From the NCBI GenBank assembly GCA_003956705.1, contig QZCP01000003.1, positions 1 to 64,000 on the forward strand: a stretch of 64,000 nucleotides of DNA, given 5' to 3'. This document shows positions 53,503-64,000 of the stretch, piece after piece (the stretch's first letter is position 1; each line of letters begins with the position of its first letter). The notes beneath the pieces were generated by a model. It was not told where the DNA came from. It did not search any database and worked only from the letters and a program-made list of their open reading frames with translations. Source of the stretch: Brevipalpus yothersi (taxonomy: Eukaryota > Arthropoda > Arachnida > Trombidiformes > Tenuipalpidae). The position numbers and the translations under genes were made by a program.

Positions 53503-54744
53503 TCATTTAAATATAATTAAAGTAAATTCCAGAATTCGGATCATAATCGCTATCAGGATAACTAATAGATACAAGAGTAGAACTTTCTCATAGAATTGAA
53601 TGTTCAGGGGCTCTGGTGAAGAGACCTTGGATTCAATTTTTTTCTCCAAACACTCGTTGCGAGGTCGCTCAACGAGCAATTTGATTGTAATGTCCATGGA
53701 GTCAACTGTTCCAGCACGTAGAACTCCCATCTCGTAGAAACGATAAATGTAATGGGTCAATCTGTCCAGCTTTCTTTTTGGAACATTTTTATTCATGAAT
53801 ATGCCAGTCAGTATGGATTGTATTGGCTTGGAGACATGGATAGGATGCTCAAGCATTGATTTGTGAGCTACTGAACATGCGAAAGGGATACCAAAATTGA
53901 GCTCGTAGGAGGTGGCGAAAAGGGCACATCGTCGAGATATCATACATTGGTAGGCACTATCCTTATTTTTTTCAGAGGAAGATGCTACAATAAGATCAGT
54001 AAAGGGTACTTTCTTAGTTTTTCGAGTTATTAGTTTCCGGTCAGCGAATTCAGAGCACTTTGTATCGACTATTCTGAGAGGGACTATGGCTTTGCTCTCA
54101 ACAGCTTCTATCGAATCGATTTTATCAAACAAAGTCATCGTTGCTCTTTCGGTATTAAGAAATGATCCATAGATTATCGATAGAATAAATGAAGATAGCA
54201 ATAAAATCGGGAATATGATCCTTGCTGGACTGTGTGATGGCTGGTCGTTCTGTTGTTTGAATAATATTCGAGTGAACATCCAGAAAAGATTACTCTTTCT
54301 CCATCCCAGATAACGATAAAACAAAGAAGCGGCTACTGAAATCCCTAGCAGCCATAATATTATGAGAACAATGATCACATGTGAATCAGTTTCCCACATT
54401 GCCGTAAGCGAGTCACTTGAGTCTGATGAAAATCTTATGGGTGGTCTGGTGACTATCATACATGATCTCGGTGATATAGCTGGGCCACTAGTTGTATTGG
54501 GACCCATATCTTCCCAAATTGTATAAGACAAAAAATCAAAGTCTCCTCTGTCAAGTCTATCCATTTCTTTCCCCAACTCCGGTGTGGTTGGTTTCACAAT
54601 ATACGTAGCATTGAATTTTTGGGTGAAGTATGCTTCCGTTTGGTATATAATCTCACCCGTAATCCCGGTCAACTTACCATTCTCGTCCACTCGGAATACA
54701 TCAGACTGAGGAAGAATAGCCAGTTGACGCAAATTGTTATCCAT
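53503..54744 (-). CDS. Divergent ionotropic receptor (IR) 3
   Basis: 413 residues from ATG 54744, the same length as IR 2 and colinear with it without gaps, hence a recent tandem duplicate. All IR parts are present: S1, the Arg-Pro-Pro-Ile-Arg-Phe-Ser motif, M1, pore, M3, S2 and M4. Substitutions lie mostly in S1, in the middle of S2 and in M4; M3 and the segment after it (Asn-Thr-Glu-Arg-Ala-Thr-Met-Thr-Leu-Phe) are unchanged. An in-frame stop lies just upstream of the start, as in IR 2. Predicted chemoreceptor-type channel subunit; ligand unknown. Confidence 0.78.
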   Translation of the reverse strand: MDNNLRQLAILPQSDVFRVDENGKLTGITGEIIYQTEAYFTQKFNATYIVKPTTPELGKEMDRLDRGDFDFLSYTIWEDMGPNTTSGPAISPRSCMIVTRPPIRFSSDSSDSLTAMWETDSHVIIVLIILWLLGISVAASLFYRYLGWRKSNLFWMFTRILFKQQNDQPSHSPARIIFPILLLSSFILSIIYGSFLNTERATMTLFDKIDSIEAVESKAIVPLRIVDTKCSEFADRKLITRKTKKVPFTDLIVASSSEKNKDSAYQCMISRRCALFATSYELNFGIPFACSVAHKSMLEHPIHVSKPIQSILTGIFMNKNVPKRKLDRLTHYIYRFYEMGVLRAGTVDSMDITIKLLVERPRNECLEKKIESKVSSPEPLNIQFYEKVLLLYLLVILIAIMIRILEFTLIIFK

Positions 54745-55619
54745 TATGAATTATCGAGATTATCCCAACTTGTATCCACACACATGAAAATGAGAAGGAA
54801 TTCGACGCCAAATTCTGCAGCCTTGAGTTCTCTCAATTCTATTCAATAACGCTTGATTAGCGAGCTGTACACAAGCTGATTGTAATAAGACAATAGACTT
54901 GCAGCGAGATGGACATATTCAGTTTGCAGTAAAGTAGGTCGAGTCATCTAAATCAGAAAGTTTCCATGGAAAATTTTTGCGAATTTCTCATTTATTATTT
55001 CTTTTTTTTTATTTTATCATTTCATAATAAAATATTAATTTTAATAACTTTCTGCTTGTGTCTGTTTTACTTGACTTCATGGACACCGTTGATGTCAAGA
55101 ACCTAACTAACAATATTCTGCGAGAGAAGATGATCAATATAAGTTTCAATTATGATCAATTGTGACCAAGAACGATGCAATTACACGAATATTGATCAAA
55201 GTAACTACCATTAGAGTACAATGTTGTTCCAATCCACCGAAGATATTGCAACAAATTTTTACATTAAATCTGGTTCAATCCATCGATCAATCATTATATT
55301 GTGAATAATGTCTTCTGAGCTCATTCACTTGGAAAACATACGACTTGGAATTGAAGCATTGATCACTATTATTGATGGAAGCCTTGATAAAATCACAATA
55401 TCCCACAAAATAGATACCTTGACCATACTGTTATACAGTTATATATGTATTGTGCCCAGTTGCTCGATATATCGTCATCAAAAATTCTCACTTTTATTTT
55501 GTTACGGGAATCTTCCAATGTCGATTGAGTTAGCTTTTATTAGTATATTTTGTTAATTATGATATTATTAATTATTAATCAGTTATTTATAGCAATCAGA
55601 GATATCTTCCAGATGAGAC
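54745..55619 (-). repeat. 5' flanking module, copy B of three
   Basis: Upstream DNA of IR 3, closely similar to copy A (51377-52254), including the + strand frame (55308-55556). Confidence 0.75.
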
Positions 55620-56075
55620 TGGATAAGATAAGGATGATCGAGAATAGCTATTGGATTAAGTGAACAAGAGGTATAGGTATTGTAATTTCCAATTGATGAG
55701 AGGTATCGAATAAGGCACATTTTTCTGTTGTCATGCAGGTACATATGTATAAGTAGCAGTGAATAAGTACACTACTTCAGGTACTTGTTGAAAATCTGAT
55801 AGTTTAATTGGGTTTTCAGAGTGAAAAATGAGATCTCTTCAGCTGATGTATCATTATTCTTTATCAAGATGTAGGCTTCATTAAATATTTGAATGAAATA
55901 TCTTCCCGATGCAGCGATAATTTTACCCTTAACACCAGTAATTGACCTTTTGTGTCCACTCCACTAATATCTGATCGAGAATAAACGAAAACTTGCGTTA
56001 AATCGTTGTCGATGATTGTTCTGGTTAGAATTATGGATAGTTTTTTCAAAACTATCTGAAAACAGAAGAACGTGG
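55620..56075 (-). pseudogene. Decayed IR fragment between IR 3 and IR 4
   Basis: Same structure as the fragment at 52255-52660 and clearly its duplicate: an S2 remnant, then an S1 remnant (55864-56049), with membrane segments lost. The start codon of the S1 part has become an Ile codon and a frame change follows. A TTTTCAG acceptor-like site precedes it. Confidence 0.75.
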
Positions 56076-56649
56076 TTCACAGAGAATTAAACTCGAAGTT
56101 GGTTGTATTTTCCCTATCCATCGTAACTATTCTAATTTAAATAATACTTGAGATGAATGCTCAGCTGATTAGATCTTTTATTTGTGATTGAAACTTGTGA
56201 GAGTTTTGCCCATTTCAAAATATGACCAAAGATCAAAAAACCCATTTAATGAGGAACTCTGTGCATTTGTGCATTGAGCTCGATGAATCGAATTTGATCT
56301 CTTTGAATTTTCAAAAATTGGACTCTTTAGGAACTCTGCCAATATTCATCTTGCCAAATTTATGATAATATAAAATCAGCCCCTCTCAATTCTCCTGGAC
56401 CCTATCTATCTTAAACTCAATTTTTGAACCTTGTATATCCGTGCAAGTTTCTCAGAAGTTTTTCACCAGCATGTGAGGATTTATACATATAATATCGAGT
56501 GGACTGGTGCAAATCAAGGGAATCAAGAAGAGTGAAAATTTTAACTGCAGTGAAAGAGTAGAAGATAAGTCTACCAGTAATCTGAGAAGAGAAGAAATTC
56601 TCAAAAAAAGTCACGAAATACTCAATCAAAGACACCTCGAGATAAGTGT
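56076..56649. other. Spacer before IR 4
   Basis: No gene seen. A minus frame at 56417-56716 overlaps the IR 4 end in another phase and is a shadow. Confidence 0.5.
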
Positions 56650-57915
56650 TCAATGAGATAACAATCTCTCCAGCTTGGGGAATTCCAATGAAATGGAGCC
56701 CATCGAAAACACACACTGAACTATTCTCAAAGCTACAGCAAGTATGGTGATCACAAGATATAAAATCAAAACACGACCATAAAACTCAATGCCAATAGGC
56801 TCTGATGAGGAAACTTGAGATTCAATTTTTTTCTCCAAACATTCACGTTTAGGTGGTTGCGGTATGATTTTGCTCATCACATTCCTTATATTCGCACACT
56901 GCTTTGCATAAATTCCCATCTCAGTTATCAGGTAAAGGTAGCGAACCAATCTATTGAGCTTCTGTTTTGGAACATTCGCATTCATCATTACACCAATTAA
57001 AACAGAGTCAATAGGTTTGGAAATTTGGAAAGGATGAGCAATAATTGAATCAGGATAAATGGAACATGCAGCCGATAGAACACCATTCCATTCAAATGAG
57101 TTGATAAGCACTGCACATCGTCCTGATATCATGCAGATATGAATATTATTTGGATAATTTTCAGGGACCAGTGGTGGAGGTGACAGAAGATCATATGGCG
57201 TTTTATACTTGAATCGACAATTTTGTTTACATCTACTTGGACATTTCGATACCGAACTTTGGAAACCAGTCAAACCTTTTTCTTTCATATCCTCGATTGT
57301 ATCTATTTTATCATATGAAGTTAACGTTGTTCTCTCCGTATTCATGAATGATCCATACATTATCTGAAGTAGGAATGATGAGAATAACAGAGTCCAGAAT
57401 ATGATTTTTATCTGAGTATCACGGGGATAGTGACCCAATTGTTTGAATAGAGTGCAAATGAGCATCCATACGATGTTGCTCCTTTCTCTCCTCGAATATC
57501 GGCAGAAAAGGATTGTCAACAGTAATGACCATATAAATAGCATGATTATGGCCAAATGTAGTTTAGTCGAGAACAATGCTGTTTCCAAACCATTCGAATC
57601 ACTTGAAAACTTCATTGGTGGTCTGGTCAGTATCAGGCATGATCTTGTATCCACAGCTGTCCCAGCAGTTGTATTAGGTCCAGTCGAGAACTCCTCGAAT
57701 GGATATATGATAAAATCACCTCTACCTGAGCCCAGAGCATTTTTGGGTAATTCCTTTTCCTTGAGCACAACGTATGTCCCATTGAATTTCTTGGTGAAAA
57801 ATTCGATTAAACTACTGTACTTTTCACCGAGAATTCCCGTCAATTGACCTTTCTCGTTCACTCTGTAAAAATCAGACTCAGCAATCGAACTAATTTGGCG
57901 TAAATTGTTATCCAT
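56650..57915 (-). CDS. Divergent ionotropic receptor (IR) 4
   Basis: 421 residues from ATG 57915, same architecture as its neighbours: S1, Arg-Pro-Pro-Met-Lys-Phe-Ser before M1, pore, M3 ending Met-Tyr-Gly-Ser-Phe-Met-Asn-Thr-Glu-Arg, S2 and M4. It differs in having a Cys-rich stretch in S2 (Cys-Pro-Ser-Arg-Cys-Lys-Gln-Asn-Cys) and a longer C-terminal tail after M4. It groups apart from IR 2, 3 and 5 in sequence, yet shares their 5' flank with IR 2 and 3. Its 3' end is copied at 52763-53041. Ligand unknown. Confidence 0.75.
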   Translation of the reverse strand: MDNNLRQISSIAESDFYRVNEKGQLTGILGEKYSSLIEFFTKKFNGTYVVLKEKELPKNALGSGRGDFIIYPFEEFSTGPNTTAGTAVDTRSCLILTRPPMKFSSDSNGLETALFSTKLHLAIIMLFIWSLLLTILFCRYSRRERSNIVWMLICTLFKQLGHYPRDTQIKIIFWTLLFSSFLLQIMYGSFMNTERTTLTSYDKIDTIEDMKEKGLTGFQSSVSKCPSRCKQNCRFKYKTPYDLLSPPPLVPENYPNNIHICMISGRCAVLINSFEWNGVLSAACSIYPDSIIAHPFQISKPIDSVLIGVMMNANVPKQKLNRLVRYLYLITEMGIYAKQCANIRNVMSKIIPQPPKRECLEKKIESQVSSSEPIGIEFYGRVLILYLVITILAVALRIVQCVFSMGSISLEFPKLERLLSH

Positions 57916-58710
57916 GATGAATTATCAAGATTATCTCAACTCGTATCCACTCTAATGCAAATAGAAAGGAATTAGCGAGCTGTACACAAGCTGATTGTGA
58001 TAAAATAATTATCTTGCAGCGAGATGGACATATTCAGTTTACAGTCGAGTAGGTAGAATCATCTGAATCAGGAAGTTTCCATGGAAAATTTCGTTGAATT
58101 CTTCGTTTATTACCGCTTGATAGTATTTCATAATTTTTGATGTATTAATTTTAATAGCTTTCTGCTTGTTTCTGTTTTCCTGGATTTCAGGGACACCATT
58201 GCTGCCAAGAGCCTGTCTAACAATATTCTGTGAGAGAAGATGATCAGCATAAATTCTAATTATGATCAATCGTGACCAAAAATGATGCAATCATACGAAT
58301 ATTGATCAAATTACCTACCATTAGAGTACAATGTTGTTCCAATCCACCGAAGATATTGTAACAAATTTCCACATTAAACCTGGTTCAATCTATCGATCAA
58401 TCATTATATTGTGAAGAATGCTTCCGCCTTCTAAGCTCATTCACTTGAAAAACATACGACTTGGAATTGAAGCGTTGATTATTATTCTTGATGGAAGCCT
58501 TGATGAAACCACAATATCCCACAAAATAGATACATTGACCATACTGCTATACTGTTACCCAGTTACTCGATATATCATCAAAAATTCTTACTTTTTTTCT
58601 CTTTTGGGAATCCTCCAATGTCAATTGAGGTGCTTTTATTAGTATATTTCCTGAAACTTATTAATAATAACAATCAGAGATATCTTCCAGATGAGACTTG
58701 TTTAATTGTT
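57916..58710 (-). repeat. 5' flanking module, copy C of three
   Basis: Similar to copies A and B. In this copy the minus strand keeps an open frame (58039-58290), and a strong acceptor-like CTTCTCTCACAG at about 58229-58240 lies inside it; downstream of that about 63 codons remain open. Copies A and B have stops there. It could be a relic of an upstream exon of the receptor gene. Confidence 0.7.
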
Positions 58711-59170
58711 TTTCAGAAATGTATTCATAAGCTGATGTAAATCGCTGAAAGCTACATGGTAGAGAATCATCTTTTCGCTATTTTCATAACAAGAGAGGAG
58801 GAAAGAGAATTTGGAAAATATGATTGGGCTATTTAATCTCACAAATAGCTCCACTTTTTCCATGCCCAAACAGCTTCATAAAAGAGAATTTTCCATCAAT
58901 GATTTGTACCATCCATAATGAACGCAATATCTGTATCTTTTTTGAGCTCGTTTTCAGAAAAACAAATTTTGAGAGTTTTCAATCCACTTGTGGTTCAATT
59001 CATTTCTGAAACTATCAGACCATTAGAAGCAGCTTGCAATTGAATGCACCCATAAAGTTGAAAGAATCTTGGATTTTATCTATCAGTGCTCAATGTGATG
59101 ATATGGACAGATTCATTCCGTATCGAAAAAAGGACATTGTATTTTATGTCTCTTATTCATCAAGGCAGAT
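58711..59170. other. Spacer before IR 5
   Basis: No gene. The part from about 59010 resembles the 3' flanks of the other IR genes. Confidence 0.55.
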
Positions 59171-60406
59171 TCATCTGAATATGGTCAAAGTAAACTGCAG
59201 AATTCGGATGATGATGGCCATAAGGGTAACTAGTAAATACAACAGTAAAATACTCTCATAAAATTGAATGTCTAGGGGCTCTGGAGCAGAAATTTTGGAT
59301 TCGATTTTTTTCTCTAAACAGTCTTGAGGAGGTGTTTTGAGGGTGAATTTGATGGCAAAATCCATGGATTCAATCCCATTCTGAGCGAGTCCCATCTCAT
59401 AGGAACGATAGGCGTAGTGGGTCAATCTGTCAAGCTTTCTTTTCGGAACATTTTTATTCATGAAAATGCCATACACTAGATATTGTGTTGGCTTGGACAC
59501 ATATATTGGCCTTCGAACCACTGATTCCTGAGCCATGGTACATGCGAAAGCTTGAACAAGATTAAGATCAAATTTGTGTGCAATATAAGCACATTGTCCA
59601 GATATCATACATTCGGAGATGCTATCTTGATTCTGTTCCGATGGAGCCATGATAGAAAGCCCCTTACGTGTTTCTTTAGTTTTCCGAGTTGTTAGTCTTA
59701 GATCAGCCATATCAGCACACAACGTTGGGCCTGTTTTGAGAGGAATAATACCTTTTTTCTCAATAGCTTCTATTGAATCGATTTTATCAAACAGAGTCAT
59801 GGTCGCTCTCTCTGTATTGAGAAATGATCCATAGATTATCAATAGAATAAATGAAGATAGCAATAAAATCGGAAATATGATCCTCGCTGGGCTGTATGAT
59901 GGCTGGACATTTTGTTGTTTGAAGAGAATCCGAATGAACATCCAGAAGAGATTTTCCTTTTTCCATCCCAGGTACCGATAAAATAAATAAGCTGCTATGG
60001 TAATCATCAATAGCCATAATAGTATGAGAGCGATGATTAAATACAATTTAGTTTCGCACAGTGAATTCAGCAAGCCATTCGAATCAGATGAGAGTCTAAT
60101 TGGTGGTCTGGTCACTATCATGCATGATTCCTCAAAAATGACTGGACCACTGGTTACGTTGGGACCCATATCTTCCCAAATCATATGAGACATGAAATCA
60201 TAATCACCTCTGTCAAGTCTATCCATTTCTTCCCCTGCCACCCGTGTCCATGGTTTGGCAATGTAAGTAGCATTGAATTTTCGGATGAAGTATGCTTCCG
60301 TTTTGTTAACGAGCTCACCCCAACTACCAGTCAACTTACCATCCTGGTTCACTTCGGAAAAGGGACATTGAGGAATAAAAGCGAGTTGACGCAAATTGTT
60401 GTCCAT
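59171..60406 (-). CDS. Divergent ionotropic receptor (IR) 5
   Basis: 411 residues from ATG 60406, chosen because the Met-Asp-Asn-Asn-Leu-Arg-Gln start is shared with IR 2, 3, 4 and 6. The frame runs on 43 codons upstream with another ATG at 60424, but this extension has stops in the matching DNA of IR 6. S1, M1, pore, M3, S2 and M4 are all present, with Asn-Thr-Glu-Arg-Ala-Thr-Met after M3 as in IR 2 and 3. Closest to IR 6 in S1 (Gly-Ser-Trp-Gly-Glu-Leu). No signal peptide visible. Ligand unknown. Confidence 0.76.
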   Translation of the reverse strand: MDNNLRQLAFIPQCPFSEVNQDGKLTGSWGELVNKTEAYFIRKFNATYIAKPWTRVAGEEMDRLDRGDYDFMSHMIWEDMGPNVTSGPVIFEESCMIVTRPPIRLSSDSNGLLNSLCETKLYLIIALILLWLLMITIAAYLFYRYLGWKKENLFWMFIRILFKQQNVQPSYSPARIIFPILLLSSFILLIIYGSFLNTERATMTLFDKIDSIEAIEKKGIIPLKTGPTLCADMADLRLTTRKTKETRKGLSIMAPSEQNQDSISECMISGQCAYIAHKFDLNLVQAFACTMAQESVVRRPIYVSKPTQYLVYGIFMNKNVPKRKLDRLTHYAYRSYEMGLAQNGIESMDFAIKFTLKTPPQDCLEKKIESKISAPEPLDIQFYESILLLYLLVTLMAIIIRILQFTLTIFR

Positions 60407-62309
60407 GTTCCCACACCAAGTCATAGGTTTATCTACTGCCAATTTATCCAAATTTGGTAGCAACTTCTTGATTGTCGATCGACACTGATCAAACACAATT
60501 AAAAAGTTTTCCAGATAGTTTTTTGCATTGCTCAAAAACTTTCAAATGTTAAAGATGCTTCACTCTCATGAAAATATTTTTTGGGTGGTTAATTAAGATT
60601 ATTTTATTCTGCTCCTTCAAAACATCGTTTCCTTCTTTCTTTTTGATAATTTTGCGGTACTAATTGGGATAAATACCATAGCTTTTGAAACGCGATGATT
60701 GTCTTCTGAATGAAGCTTTTTGACTAAGCTATCAAATATCTGAGATGTTAATGGTATATATTGAACTAAATTGTAGAGAAGATAATAGCAAAAAACAATT
60801 GTTTTTATTTTATCAAAGTGCGTAAAGAACGTTACGCAGTTGAAAGAATTCGATAAACTATGCAGTCATAAAATTATTCCATCAATATTCCTCACATGAT
60901 TCTTTTAGAAAACAATTCATAGCATCATCATTATCTATCTATCCTTGAGTCTGATTGATTTTTGCAAAATTAACATCCCCCCTCAATGAGAAAATCAAAT
61001 TTCAATTCCTATCAACGCAATCTCAGGAGCAATTTTGAGAAATTGATTTCAATGGATAGCTAAAAATATTTACCTTCGGCTTTCTGAGTTTTTCGAAGCC
61101 CGTTCGAGGAAAAAATTACATCTATAAACCTATCAAGATTCTCGGATTACAAAATAGATGAGCATTGGAATTGACGGCTCGAATTCAGAAGCTATCTTCA
61201 AAGACTCGTTGCACATGTCAGATAGAAAAAGCGTTAAGTTGCACTTCCGATGAAACGCAATGAATAGTGACTAATATATTTCCGATGCTCAGGTGTGTTT
61301 TCTTTTAACTATCAGTCACATTTGATTGAGGGTATGCTGTTTGAGATTCTCTGAATCGGAGCAAATGTAACTACAACGTGTAAACGCACCTCAATGAACT
61401 GAGAGTAAACTGAACTCTTTTGTGATGATTTCTCCGACAATCAAAAATTTGTTTTCTCTTTTAGCTTCAATCAACACTTATCAGATAATTTTTGATCGTC
61501 ATCTTTCAGGATTGCTCCGGTGGCACATGGTTATATTTTATGCTGTGTTTGATTGGCATTCAAAAAAGAACTCTGTGAACATTGTTTTTGTTCATCAGAA
61601 AAAACTCATAATTCATTTTTTCGATAAAACTTCAGGATCTTCTTACTTATTGAAAATAACTCAGGCATTAGGAACATGAAGTATTCGAATACAAGGTGTA
61701 CATCTATTCAGCAAGGATAGCCTTACTTGAATCGGCTCTCAGAAATATGATCATATCTCGATGCTAATCGTTAAAGACATTATCAAAAGAAATAACCCTT
61801 TTGCTCTCTTCAACAAGACTAGAAAGAAAGATGCTGGAAGAATGATCCAGACAAAAAGATTGTTGAGAATATTCTTGGGCTATTTAATCGCACCAATACC
61901 TCATATCTGATCTCGATTTATTCAATATACAGACAATTGATAATTCAAAATTTATGAGTTCTCATTCATGATTTGTAGCGCTCATATCAATCTCAATTTT
62001 GGACCCATTGATGGGTCCTTTTCAAGGGATTTTGGGAGGAGTTTTCCAGCCTCCTTATGGTTCGATCTCATTCCCGAAACTATCAGAAAAGTTTGACTGG
62101 GGGAGAACAGCCAGTGAGTATTACTTCTCTTGTTGCTTCTCGACACAAATATATTTAAAAACTAGAGTAACTTACAACAGAATGCATTCTTAAAGTTGGA
62201 TATGTCCTTGAAATCTATTTATCAATATTGAATATGATCACAGGACAAGTACATTTCGTATTGGGGAAAAAGCATTGCATTCATTGTTTCTCATTTCATC
62301 ATGGCATAT
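60407..62309. other. Spacer between IR 5 and IR 6
   Basis: No intact gene. The part at about 60600-60780 is shared with 63790-63960 upstream of IR 6 and may hold promoter elements. From about 62080 it resembles the 3' flanks of other IR genes. Confidence 0.55.
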
Positions 62310-63541
62310 TCATCTGAATATGGTTGAAGCAAATTTCAGAACTCGGATGATGATGGCTATCTCGGTGACTACTAGATACAAAATGAAAATTTTCTCATAG
62401 AATCGAATGCTTAGAGGCTCTGGCGAAGAGACCTTTGATCCAATTTTTTTCTCTAGACAATCTTGACCGGGTGGCTTGGGGGTCGATTTGATGGCAAAAT
62501 CCAAGGAACCAATTCCAACCTGAGAGAGTCCCATCTCGTAGAAACGATAAATATACCCGATCAATCTGTCCAACTTTCGCTTTGAAACATTCTTATTCAT
62601 AAATATGCCAAGCAATATGGATTGTATCGGCTTAGATACGTGAAAAGGATGTTCAAGCACTGATGGTTGAGCCACGGTACATGTGAGGGTTATACAAAAA
62701 TTAACTTCATAAGAGGTGGCAATATAAGCACATCGTCCAGATATCATACAGTGATAGACGCTTGATTCTTGATTTTGTTCCAAGGTAGTTGCTAGAATAA
62801 GTTCAGCTCCTGGTATTCTCCTAGTTTTCCGAGTATTCAATCTCCGATCAGCAAATTCTGTGCACTTCGTTGAGGTTGTTTTGAGAGGGACTATGGCTTT
62901 GTTCTCAACCGCTTCTATCGAATCGATTTTATCAAACAGAGTCATCGTTGCTCTTTTTGTGTTGAGAAATGATCCATAGATTATCAATAGAATAAATGAA
63001 GATAGCAATAAAATCGGGAATAGGATCCTTGCTGGACTGTGTAATGGCTGGACATTCTGCTGTTTGAATAGTATGCGAGTGAACATCCAGAAAAGATTTC
63101 TTTTTTTCCATCCCAGATAACGGTAAAATAAAGAAGTGGCTACTGAAATACCTAGCAACCATAATAGTATAAGACCGATTATCAAATATAATTTAGTTTC
63201 CCATAAGGCCGTTAGCAAGCCATTTGAATCTGATGAAAATCTAATTGGTGGTCTGGTCACTATCATGATCTCTGCGATATAACTGGACCACTGGTTGTGT
63301 TGGGATCCATATCTTCCCAAATTGTGTAAGTCATGAAATCGAATTCACCTTGGTCAAGTTTACTCATTGCCATCATTTGGGTCGTTGATTTCGCAATATA
63401 CGTAGCATTGAATTTTCGGGTGAAGTATGCTTCCGTTTTGTTTAGCAGCTCACCCCAACTACCACTTAGTTTACCATCCTTGTCCACTTGAAATGCATAG
63501 GTCTCAGGAAAAAAAACGAGTTGACGCAAATTGTTATCCAT
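62310..63541 (-). pseudogene. Ionotropic receptor (IR) 6 with a 4-base frameshift
   Basis: Two overlapping minus-strand frames, 63541-63263 (S1 start, Met-Asp-Asn-Asn-Leu-Arg-Gln) and 63320-62310 (end of S1, M1, pore, M3, S2, M4), together cover a whole receptor. At about 63264-63268 this locus lacks four bases of the ATGT/ATGA repeat that the intact copies have before Met-Ile-Val-Thr-Arg, and the frame then meets a stop. The rest is well kept, so the break is recent, or it could be a sequencing error or a variable allele. Confidence 0.8.
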
Positions 63542-64000
63542 GCTTTCAACACTAACTTGTAAGTCATAGATTTATCTACTGATAATTTATTCTTTACTAT
63601 CTAATTGATACCCGATGGGCATCAATCCAAATGGTGATCGAAAGGTCTTCCCGGCAGTTTTGTTGTGATGGCCAGAAACTTCAGAATGTCTAAGACGCTT
63701 CACTCTCTTATCAAAGTTTGTCTGATGAATGATGAACTCACTTCAGTTGCCTGTGGAATAATTATTAATATATACCAATACGGTCTGTTTCTTCATATAA
63801 CCGTTCCTTTCTGTATTCATGATAATTCGGCAGTACTAATTAGGATAAATACTTCAGCTTTTGAAATTCGATAATTGTCCTCTGAAGGAATCATTTTTGA
63901 ATAGGCTATCAAATATCTAAGGTGTTAATGATATATATATTAAACCGAATTGTAGGAAAAATTATGGCAAAAAATAATCGTTTTTTATTCATCAAAGTAT
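63542..64000. other. 5' flank of IR 6
   Basis: No gene. A block at about 63900-63955 resembles about 60715-60775 upstream of IR 5 (GCTATCAAATATCT, then a TATATAT stretch). It may be promoter sequence or only shared ancestry. Confidence 0.45.

Noticed and set aside
57443..57847. 134-codon + strand frame inside IR 4
   Set aside because: Antisense shadow of the receptor gene; similar shadows occur over the other IR genes.

Overview
The window is eukaryotic nuclear DNA: AT-rich, with spliced genes, GT-AG introns and many (CT)n/(GA)n microsatellites. The gene content is that of an arthropod: a FOG/U-shaped zinc-finger cofactor, Par-6, a Drgx-type homeobox gene, an 844-residue eEF2 and a tandem array of short ionotropic receptors (IRs). 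I lean towards a mite, possibly astigmatid, because of the compact genes and the short divergent IRs, but this is inference and no sequence search was possible.

Layout. 1-5370: non-coding DNA upstream of the first visible exon of the FOG gene. 5371-20037 (+): five exons of the u-shaped/FOG gene, about 1,785 residues, with a PR-like domain and nine zinc fingers; its first exon lies outside the window or was not found. 21572-22657 (-): par-6, three exons, convergent with ush. 22995-23642: an inverted mosaic copy of pieces of the last ush exon, just 5' of par-6. 28826-33821 (+): Drgx-like homeobox gene, five exons, 494 residues. 39502-39882 (-): a small four-helix membrane protein of unknown function. 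43051-46139 (+): eEF2, four exons, the first coding only Met. 47384-63541 (-): six IR loci about 2.5-3.4 kb apart, all on one strand, five open and one with a frameshift, with three further IR fragments between them.

The window has two different halves. Up to about 42 kb lie developmental genes with long introns and many long GA/CT tracts. From 46 kb on lies a young, turning-over chemoreceptor-like array almost free of such tracts, with duplicated flanks, truncated copies and decayed fragments. Ush, Par-6 and Drgx act in transcription and cell polarity, eEF2 is housekeeping, and the IR array has no evident functional link to them.

All exon joins below were derived by matching splice sites, reading phase and known family sequence. 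The coding sums close in frame for ush, par-6, Drgx and eEF2.
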